Shown piece by piece: positions 23,759-29,141 of a stretch of 29,141 bases of DNA. The stretch's first letter is position 1; every line of letters begins with the position of its first letter. Both the position numbers and the translations under genes were made by a program. The stretch is from NCBI GenBank assembly GCA_016463045.1, contig JAEMSB010000003.1:789-29929 (forward strand), written 5' to 3'. Under the pieces are notes generated by a model. It was not told the DNA's origin. It worked only from the letters and a program-made list of their open reading frames with translations, and did no database searches. Source of the DNA: Niveispirillum sp. (GTDB lineage Bacteria > Pseudomonadota > Alphaproteobacteria > Azospirillales > Azospirillaceae).

Positions 23759-23786
23759 TTGAAAAGCAATATTTTTAATGTATCTT
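23759..23786 (+). promoter_or_regulatory. nsrR promoter overlapped by an NsrR-like operator
   Basis: TTGAAA (-35, 23759-23764), a 16-bp spacer and TATCTT (-10, 23781-23786). The 23-bp region 23764-23786 matches the 11-1-11 NsrR palindrome (AAGATGTATTT-N-AAATACATCTT) at 17 of 22 arm positions, with outer AAG and CTT intact. Binding would block this promoter, predicting autorepression, and could reach the divergent hmp promoter. Confidence 0.6.
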
Positions 23787-23886
23787 TTGTTTCAGGCGCA
23801 GGCATGTCAGCCCTCCCGCCGCCAAGGCTTGTCCTGGCGTGGGCGCGGATGGCATGGAAGGCGTTCTGATAAAGGGGGATGGGGCG

Positions 23887-24342
23887 ATGCGGCTGACCCG
23901 CTATACCGATTACGGATTGCGCGTGCTGCTTTATCTGGGGATGAAGCGCGAAGGCCTGTCCACGATCCCCGAGATCGCCAACCGCTACGCCATTTCCGAA
24001 AACCACCTGACCAAGATCGTCAACGAACTGGGCCGGCTGGGCCATGTGCGCACCGTGCGGGGCCGCAATGGCGGCATGGCGCTGGGCCGTCCGCCGGCGG
24101 AGATCAATCTGGGTGCCCTGGTGCGTCAGCTGGAAAATGACATGTCACTGGTGGAATGTTTTGACACGGGCAACACTTGCCCCATTACCAGCGACTGCCG
24201 CCTGCAAAAGGTGCTGGGCAAGGCCCTGGCCGCCTTCCTGGCGGTGCTGGACGAGGTCACTCTGGCCGACCTGCTGGTGCAACCGGCAGGCATGATGCAG
24301 ATGCTGGGGCTAGACAGGCCGTCCACCCGACCGGAAGCATAA
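23887..24342 (+). CDS. nsrR: Rrf2-family NO-sensing repressor NsrR
   Basis: 151 aa. Winged helix-turn-helix MRLTRYTDYGLRVLLYLGMK and IANRYAISENHLTKIVNELG, then the Rrf2 wing VRTVRGRNGGMALGRPP. Fe-S ligands: Cys91, Cys98 and Cys104 in ECFDTGNTCPITSDCRL, plus Asp8, the fourth ligand known in Streptomyces NsrR. The start is fixed by the family's MRLTxYTDY opening and the purine-rich AAAGGGGGATGGGG just upstream; the frame is open further but not protein-like. It should repress hmp and be released when NO attacks the cluster. The stop runs into the icd terminator on the other strand. Confidence 0.95.
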   Translation: MRLTRYTDYGLRVLLYLGMKREGLSTIPEIANRYAISENHLTKIVNELGRLGHVRTVRGRNGGMALGRPPAEINLGALVRQLENDMSLVECFDTGNTCPITSDCRLQKVLGKALAAFLAVLDEVTLADLLVQPAGMMQMLGLDRPSTRPEA

Positions 24343-24376
24343 AGAAAACCCCGGCCGCGTTGCCACGGCCGGGGTT
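24341..24376 (-). terminator. Rho-independent terminator of icd
   Basis: An 11-bp stem (24347-24357 with 24366-24376) and an 8-nt loop; on the minus strand TTTTCTTT follows. It starts at the nsrR stop codon. On the plus strand there is no T-run, so nsrR may use the hairpin only weakly. Confidence 0.85.
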
Positions 24377-24405
24377 CCATCACTCTAACCTGTATTCGCC
24401 AGCGC

Positions 24406-25623
24406 TTACTTGGCGCGCGCCGCCTGCAGGTTCTCGTCCAGCTTGGCCAGGAAGTCCTGGGTGGTCAGCCACTTCTGGTCCGGGCCGATCAGGGTGGCCA
24501 GATCCTTGGTCATGTAGCCGCTTTCGACCGTATCCACGCAGACGCGTTCCAGGGTCTTGGCGAAGTCGACGACTTCCGGCGTCTCGTCGAACTTGCCGCG
24601 ATAGGTCAGGCCCTGGGTCCAGGCGAAGATGCTGGCGATCGGGTTGGTGGAGGTGGGCTTGCCCTTCTGATGCTCGCGATAGTGGCGGGTCACGGTGCCG
24701 TGGGCGGCTTCCGCTTCGACCGTCTTGCCATCGGGGGTCATCAGAACGGACGTCATCAGGCCCAGGCTGCCGAAGCCCTGTGCCACCAGATCCGACTGCA
24801 CGTCGCCGTCATAATTCTTGGCGGCCCACAGGAAGTTGCCCGACCACTTGAGGGCCGAGGCCACCATGTCGTCGATCAGGCGGTGTTCATAGGTGATGCC
24901 GGCAGCCTTGAACTTGTCCGCGAACTCGGCCTCGAACACTTCCTGGAACAGGTCCTTGAAGCGACCGTCATAGGCCTTCAGGATCGTGTTCTTGGTGGAC
25001 AGATACACGGGGTAACCGCGCAGCAGGCCATAATTCATGCAGGCGCGCGCAAAGCCGCGGATCGATTCGTCCACGTTGTACATGCCCATGGCAACGCCCG
25101 GCCCGTCGAAATCGAACACAGTGTGGCGGATGTTGCTGGTGCCGTCGGCGCTGGTGAAGGTGATGGACAGGCGACCGGCACCGGGGATGATGAAGTCCGT
25201 GGCCTTGTATTGGTCACCGAAGGCATGGCGGCCGATGACGATGGGCTGGGTCCAGCCCGGCACCAGGCGCGGCACGTTCTTGCAGATGATCGGCTCACGG
25301 AACACCGTGCCGCCCAGGATGTTGCGGATGGTGCCGTTGGGCGACTTCCACATCTGCTTCAGCTTGAATTCCTTCACCCGCTCTTCGTCCGGGGTGATGG
25401 TGGCGCACTTCACGCCCACGCCGTAATGCTTGATGGCCTCGGCGGACTCGATGGTGACCTTGTCGTCCGTGGCGTCACGGTGCTCGACACCCAGGTCGTA
25501 ATATTTCAGGTCCACGTCCAGATACGGAAGGATCAGGCGGTCCTTGATGAACTGCCAGATCACGCGGGTCATTTCGTCGCCATCAAGTTCCACGATCGGA
25601 TTGACGACTTTGATCTTCGACAT
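24406..25623 (-). CDS. icd: NADP-dependent isocitrate dehydrogenase (eukaryotic-type)
   Basis: 405 aa. Oxidative decarboxylation of isocitrate to 2-oxoglutarate in the TCA cycle. IVELDGDEMTRVIW at the start, KSPNGTIRNILGGTVFREPI (substrate loop), LIDDMVASALKWSGNFLWAA KNYDGD (metal Asp residues), GTVTRHYREHQKG (NADP site) and NPIASIFAWTQGL. This is the homodimeric type found in alphaproteobacteria and eukaryotes, not the E. coli type. GGGAGAG precedes the ATG by 8 bases. Transcribed alone, with its own terminator; 160 bp separate it from the upstream LOG gene. Confidence 0.97.
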   Translation of the reverse strand: MSKIKVVNPIVELDGDEMTRVIWQFIKDRLILPYLDVDLKYYDLGVEHRDATDDKVTIESAEAIKHYGVGVKCATITPDEERVKEFKLKQMWKSPNGTIRNILGGTVFREPIICKNVPRLVPGWTQPIVIGRHAFGDQYKATDFIIPGAGRLSITFTSADGTSNIRHTVFDFDGPGVAMGMYNVDESIRGFARACMNYGLLRGYPVYLSTKNTILKAYDGRFKDLFQEVFEAEFADKFKAAGITYEHRLIDDMVASALKWSGNFLWAAKNYDGDVQSDLVAQGFGSLGLMTSVLMTPDGKTVEAEAAHGTVTRHYREHQKGKPTSTNPIASIFAWTQGLTYRGKFDETPEVVDFAKTLERVCVDTVESGYMTKDLATLIGPDQKWLTTQDFLAKLDENLQAARAK

Positions 25624-25783
25624 GGGGGCGCTCTCCCAGGGGTGAAAGGTACCGGCGGCGATCCAGCGTCCGGCCCGGCGGTGTCAATAAAGCCTATTCA
25701 CGACTGGGTCGCAACCGGGCCTGCTCGGGTAATTTTCGTTCGGAATGCGGGGCTGGCCTGCGACAAAGGCAAAGCCCGCACCC

Positions 25784-26383
25784 TCACATGCGATCAGTTT
25801 GAACCTTATGCGCCGCCTCCTTCAGGCGGGCAAGCAGATCGACGGCCTCTTCCACACTGTCCACCACGTGGTACAGCCGGTCTTCGGCACCGGGCAGGTT
25901 CGGCTTGCGCATGAAGCCCGTCTCGGTCATGTGCTCCATCAAGGCGACCAGCGGGTTCCAGAAGCCGTCGGTGTTAACGATGACCACCGGCTTGCCATGC
26001 AGACGCAACTGCCGCCAGGTGATGATCTCGAACATTTCGTCCAGGGTGCCGATGCCGCCGGGCAGGATGATGAAGGCGTCGGATCGCTCCACCATCATCT
26101 GCTTGCGGATATGCATGCTCTCCACAACGATCAGTTCGGTCAGGCCGGTATGGTCCACCTCGTACCGCTTGATATGGTCGGGGATGATGCCCACGACCTT
26201 GGTGCCACCCTTCAGGCCGGCATCGGCGACGATGCCCATCAGGCCGACGCGCCCGCCGCCATAGACGATATCGTAACCGTTGGCGGCCAGCAGCGACCCG
26301 GTGCGGCGCGCCGCTTCCTTATAGCTGTCGGCGACGAAGTCGGAGGAACCGCAATAAACACAGACCGATTTGATGGACGACAT
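25784..26383 (-). CDS. LOG-family (TIGR00730) nucleotide phosphoribohydrolase
   Basis: 199 aa. VCVYCGSSDFVADSYKEAAR at the start, VYGGGRVGLMGIVADAG (40-56), SMHIRKQMMVERSDAFI and the family motif PGGIGTLDEMFE (108-119). LOG proteins release the base from nucleoside 5'-monophosphates; in some bacteria this activates cytokinins, in most its role is general nucleotide turnover. I chose the ATG at 26381-26383 because it starts right at the conserved SVCVYCGSS; the open frame upstream is not protein-like. It is divergent from the cytochrome c' gene with a 250-bp spacer. Confidence 0.92.
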   Translation of the reverse strand: MSSIKSVCVYCGSSDFVADSYKEAARRTGSLLAANGYDIVYGGGRVGLMGIVADAGLKGGTKVVGIIPDHIKRYEVDHTGLTELIVVESMHIRKQMMVERSDAFIILPGGIGTLDEMFEIITWRQLRLHGKPVVIVNTDGFWNPLVALMEHMTETGFMRKPNLPGAEDRLYHVVDSVEEAVDLLARLKEAAHKVQTDRM

Positions 26384-26633
26384 GGGTGAACACTTTCCTG
26401 ACCTGACCGGGCGGCACCCCTGTGGTGCTGCTTGCAAACGGACCTCGACAACGGGCACTCTCCGCTTCGTGCGAAATGGGTGCGCTGTCGATCCCTTCGG
26501 CCCTACACCATCTGTTGACGGGACACAAGCGCACCCCATCTCCAAAGGTGACGTCCTTCATCGGACGGCGCCCCATGTCACCCCCGGCCCGGGCCGTCTC
26601 TGGCGCCCCTGGCGATCTGATGGAGGATTTCGA
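26384..26633. other. Divergent spacer between the LOG gene and cytochrome c'
   Basis: No gene is seen. It should hold promoters for both sides. A TTGACG at 26516-26521 has no good -10 at the normal distance. No NsrR-like palindrome is visible here. Confidence 0.5.
26622..26626 (+). promoter_or_regulatory. Ribosome binding site that fixes the GTG start of cytochrome c'
   Basis: GGAGG seven bases before GTG 26634-26636. No ATG exists at the right place to give the signal peptide, so this site decides the start. Confidence 0.8.
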
Positions 26634-27101
26634 GTGATCAATCATCGTTTCGGCGCGCTTGCCGCCGGTATTATCGCTGCGGCCAGCCTGACCGGCTTCG
26701 TGGTCACCGCCCAGGCCCAGGACCCGACGGCTGTGATCGAGGCCCGTAAGGCCGAGTTGAAGAAGGCCGGTGGTGCCACCAAGACCATCGGTGCCTTCCT
26801 GAAGGATGGCACCGGCACTGTGGCTGACGTGCAGGCCGCCGCTGCCACCATCGATGGTGTTGCCAAGGCCTTCCCGAACTGGTGGCCGGCGGGCACCGCC
26901 GTGGGTGTCGCCAAGAGCGAGGCGAAGCCCGAAATCTGGACCAAGGCCGACGATTACAAGGCCAAGACGGTCGCCTTCCAGACCGAAGCCGCGGCCCTGG
27001 TGAAGGTTGCCGCTGGTGGCGACAAGGCCGCCATCGGTGCGCAGTTCGGCAAGACGGTGGGCACCTGCAAGACCTGCCACGAGTCTTATCGCGCCGACTG
27101 A
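26634..27101 (+). CDS. Cytochrome c' (class II c-type cytochrome), GTG start
   Basis: 155 aa. A signal peptide about 1-28 (GALAAGIIAAASLTGFVVTA QAQ) exports it to the periplasm. The mature part is a four-helix bundle pattern with the heme site CKTCHESYR at the very C-terminus, the class II arrangement. FPNWWPAGT and WTKADDYKAKTVAF fit the family. Cytochromes c' bind NO and CO and protect against NO in several bacteria; members of the c556 type act in electron transfer instead. The next gene is a b561-type membrane cytochrome, a common partner. The frame is open long before GTG but reads as non-protein. Confidence 0.93.
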   Translation: MINHRFGALAAGIIAAASLTGFVVTAQAQDPTAVIEARKAELKKAGGATKTIGAFLKDGTGTVADVQAAAATIDGVAKAFPNWWPAGTAVGVAKSEAKPEIWTKADDYKAKTVAFQTEAAALVKVAAGGDKAAIGAQFGKTVGTCKTCHESYRAD

Positions 27102-27116
27102 TAATGTCCGGCCCGA

Positions 27117-27140
27117 CCCCTGTTCATGATCGAACAGGGG
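27117..27140 (+). repeat. Hairpin in the spacer between cytochrome c' and cytochrome b561
   Basis: CCCCTGTTC (27117-27125) pairs perfectly with GAACAGGGG (27132-27140), a 9-bp stem with a 6-nt loop and no T-run. Within an operon it may lower downstream expression or protect the cytochrome c' mRNA end. Confidence 0.55.
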
Positions 27141-27173
27141 CCGGTTCCCGCCCCTGCCGTGGGAGATCGGCTT

Positions 27174-27827
27174 ATGCGTAAAATATTGGTCTGGGATCTG
27201 CCCACGCGGCTGTTCCACTGGCTGTTGGTTCTTTGTATCGCCGGCGCCTGGATCACGGGCGAGCGTGATGCCTATGATTGGCACATGCGCTTCGGCTATG
27301 CCGTGCTGGCCCTGGTGCTTTTCCGCCTCATCTGGGGGCTGGTGGGCAGCGAGACGGCGCGTTTTGCCAGTTTCGTGCGCGGCCCCGCCGCCATCCGCCA
27401 TCATCTTGATGAACTGCGCCGGCCCGGTCGGCTGACCCCGCATGCCGGCCATAATGCGCTGGGTGCGCTGGCCGTTCTGGGCCTGCTGGCACTGGTCGGG
27501 TTGCAGGCGGGATCGGGCCTGTTCACCAGCGATGGGGTGCTGACCGATGGTCCGCTGGTGGAACATGTCAGCGGGTCCTTCGCGGCCCTGGCCCGCACCA
27601 TCCATCTGAAGAATTTCGATCTGCTGCTGATCCTGATCGGGCTGCATGTCGCGGCCATCCTGGCCTATGCCCTGTTCAAGCGGCTGGATCTGGTGCGGCC
27701 CATGCTGACGGGGCGGGCCGCACTGCCGGGGAACATTCCGGCCCCCCGGATCGTTTCCCTTGTCCGCGCCATCCTTGTCGCGGCAATATCGGCATCTGCC
27801 ATCTGGGCGCTGGTCCGCTATGCCTGA
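27174..27827 (+). CDS. Cytochrome b561-family diheme membrane protein
   Basis: 217 aa. VWDLPTRLFHWLLVLCIAGA at the start is the bacterial cytochrome b561/YceI-linked family opening with its heme His. Further His residues lie in DWHMRFGY, TPHAGHNALG and LIGLHVAAIL. Four or more membrane helices (VLALVLFRLIWGLVG, LGALAVLGLLALVGLQAG, LLLILIGLHVAAILAYALF). It probably passes electrons between the quinone pool and the periplasmic cytochrome c' encoded just upstream. I chose the ATG at 27174 by the conserved start and GGGAGA 8-13 bases before it. Confidence 0.92.
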   Translation: MRKILVWDLPTRLFHWLLVLCIAGAWITGERDAYDWHMRFGYAVLALVLFRLIWGLVGSETARFASFVRGPAAIRHHLDELRRPGRLTPHAGHNALGALAVLGLLALVGLQAGSGLFTSDGVLTDGPLVEHVSGSFAALARTIHLKNFDLLLILIGLHVAAILAYALFKRLDLVRPMLTGRAALPGNIPAPRIVSLVRAILVAAISASAIWALVRYA

Positions 27828-27890
27828 CCTATCTGGCCCGCCGCTGCCGCGCCCTTTCCCGTTCCGGGGCACAAGAAAGGTTTTCCGCCT

Positions 27891-28859
27891 GTGAACCGCA
27901 AGCTTCTGATCCCCATCGCCGTTCTGGCCGTCGCCATTGTGGGCATCGCCGCGTGGCAGCTTCAGGCACCGGGCACCGGCGGATCATCCAAGCCATCGGC
28001 GCAGGCCCCGGCAGCGAAAAAGGCCAGCCTGCCGGCCTTTGACGTGGTGCGGGTGGAGCCGACGGGAACCGCCGTCATCGCGGGCCGCGCGGTACCGGGG
28101 ACCAAGGTGAATATCCTGGACGGGGACAAACTGCTGGGCACCGTCACCGCCGATGCGCGCGGCGAATGGGTATTCCTGCCGCCCGACGCGCTGCCCCCCG
28201 GTGCCCGCGAACTGCGCTTGGAACAGGTGGCCGGCGACGGCACCGTGACCAAGGGGGAGGCGACGGTGGTCCTGGCCGTGCCGGAGCGCGACCGTGATCT
28301 GGCCGGCCGCAAGGGCGATGGCGACGCCCTGGCCGTGCTGTCCGGCAAGGATGGCAGCCGCGTGTTACAGGCCCCGCGCAGCCTGTCGCAGGGTGGCGCC
28401 CCCCGTCCGGCGGGGGAGGTCACCATCGACACCGTCGATTATGACCGGGGCGGCAAGGTCAGCGTCGGCGGACAGGCCAAGCCCGGTACCGAAGTAATGC
28501 TGTACCTCCAGAATTCCCTGGTTGGCCGCGCCAAGGTGGGGGATGACGGACGCTGGTCCATCACGCCGGACCGCGTCTTCGATGATGGCCAATATAGCCT
28601 GCGCATCGATCAGGTCGGCCCCGACAGCAAGGTGATCAGCCGGGCCGAGGTGAATTTCAGCAAGCTGCCCATCCCCGAACAGGCCCTGGCCGGTCGCGCG
28701 GTCGTGGTGGTGCCGGGCAACAATCTCTGGGCCATCGCGCGGCGATCCTATGGCGAGGGCATCCGCTACACGGTGATTTTTGAGGCCAACCAGGGCCAGA
28801 TCCGCGACCCCGACCTGATCTATCCCGGCCAGATTTTCCTGGTGCCGGACGGGAAGTGA
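27891..28859 (+). CDS. Membrane-anchored Ig-like/LysM-domain envelope protein (GTG start)
   Basis: 322 aa. An N-terminal membrane anchor (LLIPIAVLAVAIVGIAAW) and a Pro/Ala-rich linker are followed by two beta-sandwich-like repeats with the pattern AGRAVPGTKVNILDGDKLLG and GGQAKPGTEVMLYLQNSLVG, each ending D.RGEW or DDGRWSI. The C-terminus is a LysM domain (VVVPGNNLWAIARRSYGEGI ... IYPGQIFLVP). It should sit in the periplasm and bind peptidoglycan. The start codon is GTG, with AAGAAAGG 11-18 bases before it. It lies 63 bases after the b561 gene; a functional link is not evident. Confidence 0.9.
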   Translation: MNRKLLIPIAVLAVAIVGIAAWQLQAPGTGGSSKPSAQAPAAKKASLPAFDVVRVEPTGTAVIAGRAVPGTKVNILDGDKLLGTVTADARGEWVFLPPDALPPGARELRLEQVAGDGTVTKGEATVVLAVPERDRDLAGRKGDGDALAVLSGKDGSRVLQAPRSLSQGGAPRPAGEVTIDTVDYDRGGKVSVGGQAKPGTEVMLYLQNSLVGRAKVGDDGRWSITPDRVFDDGQYSLRIDQVGPDSKVISRAEVNFSKLPIPEQALAGRAVVVVPGNNLWAIARRSYGEGIRYTVIFEANQGQIRDPDLIYPGQIFLVPDGK

Positions 28860-28878
28860 CCGCGGGCAGGGGGGCGCT

Positions 28879-29141
28879 GTGCACACCACCAACTACACCA
28901 ACACCCTGATCACCGTCTCCCCCGACTGCCCCGTCACCGTCGGCACCCCACCGGGAAAGCCCGGCACCGTGGCCGAGCGCCAATATGCCCTGCTGCGCGC
29001 CGCCCCCTATGGCATGACATCCGACGAACTGCTGCTGGCCGTGGAGTGCGACCGCAAGGGGCCGGTGACGGCGCAAAGCTTCTTCGCCAAGCCTCAGGCC
29101 TGCCTGCGCGCCTCACCACTGGTCAAGAAACAGGGCTATGG
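28879..29141 (+). CDS. DUF6157-like protein, 3' end outside window (GTG start)
   Basis: Eighty-seven codons are visible in an open frame to the window edge. It begins VHTTNYTNTLITVSPDCPVT, then AERQYALLRAAPYGMTSDEL, KGPVTAQSFFAKPQACLRAS and PLVKKQGYG. This HTTNYTNT ... CLRASPL.K.YGWG order is what I remember of the DUF6157 family, whose function is unknown. The start is GTG at 28879-28881, with a purine-rich AGGGGGG 6-12 bases upstream; it lies 19 bases after the LysM gene. Recognition is from memory of the family pattern, so moderate confidence. Confidence 0.75.
   Translation, partial: MHTTNYTNTLITVSPDCPVTVGTPPGKPGTVAERQYALLRAAPYGMTSDELLLAVECDRKGPVTAQSFFAKPQACLRASPLVKKQGY

Noticed and set aside
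26384..27872. Long minus-strand frame through cytochrome c' and b561
   Set aside because: Gln/Gly/His-rich shadow; heme motifs and signal peptide lie on the plus strand.
1..29141. CRISPR arrays, tRNA, rRNA, IS elements, prophage or defence islands
   Set aside because: No repeated spacer units, cloverleaf arms, transposase or integrase motifs were seen on either strand.

Overview
The window is a GC-rich (mid-60s % by eye), densely packed stretch of bacterial chromosome of ordinary housekeeping and accessory genes. I see no rRNA, tRNA, CRISPR array, prophage or insertion sequence. It most likely comes from an alphaproteobacterium of the Rhodospirillales/Azospirillaceae type. The pointers are a PraR-type XRE regulator, a eukaryotic-type NADP isocitrate dehydrogenase, an NsrR/Hmp pair, a cytochrome c'/b561 pair, large TonB-dependent receptors and FkbM-type methyltransferases of the kind seen in that order. 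The genus cannot be fixed from sequence alone.

Layout. 1-4.4 kb: the 3' part of purD, a small convergent two-helix membrane protein, a TPR protein fused to a PRMT-like methyltransferase, an XRE regulator with a basic tail, then a ~570 bp lower-GC gene-free region and a small hypothetical gene. 4.5-8.05 kb: a soluble lytic transglycosylase divergent from dapA, then smpB. 8.2-10.6 kb: a TonB-dependent receptor with a perfect 12-bp palindrome in its leader. 10.7-18.9 kb: a polyamine-transport region. potF stands alone beside two FkbM methyltransferase genes. A divergent FtrA-like regulator/rhodanese pair follows, then a GNAT of the diamine acetyltransferase (SSAT) type, then potG-potH-potI. 19.0-19.7 kb: a PRC-barrel protein and a small disordered protein. 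19.8-22.3 kb: a second TonB-dependent receptor. 22.5-24.3 kb: a nitric-oxide detoxification pair, hmp and divergent nsrR. 24.4-26.4 kb: icd and a LOG-family phosphoribohydrolase. 26.6-29.1 kb: cytochrome c', cytochrome b561, a LysM envelope protein and the start of a DUF6157-like gene.

How the genes fit together. PotF (periplasmic binding), PotG (ATPase) and PotH/PotI (permeases) form a complete putrescine/polyamine importer, and the GNAT just upstream of potG could acetylate imported amines. NsrR (Fe-S NO sensor, with three Cys and Asp8) should repress hmp; an NsrR-like palindrome lies exactly over a good promoter in their shared spacer. Cytochrome c', a family often tied to NO tolerance, lies about 2.3 kb beyond icd with a b561-type electron carrier.

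The observations most worth a check are the NsrR-like box, the TPR-PRMT-like fusion, the SSAT-like gene beside the polyamine importer, the inverted repeat in front of the XRE regulator, the palindrome before the first TonB receptor, and a Lys/Ala/Pro-rich insertion inside the catalytic domain of the lytic transglycosylase. I found no clear undescribed multi-gene system.
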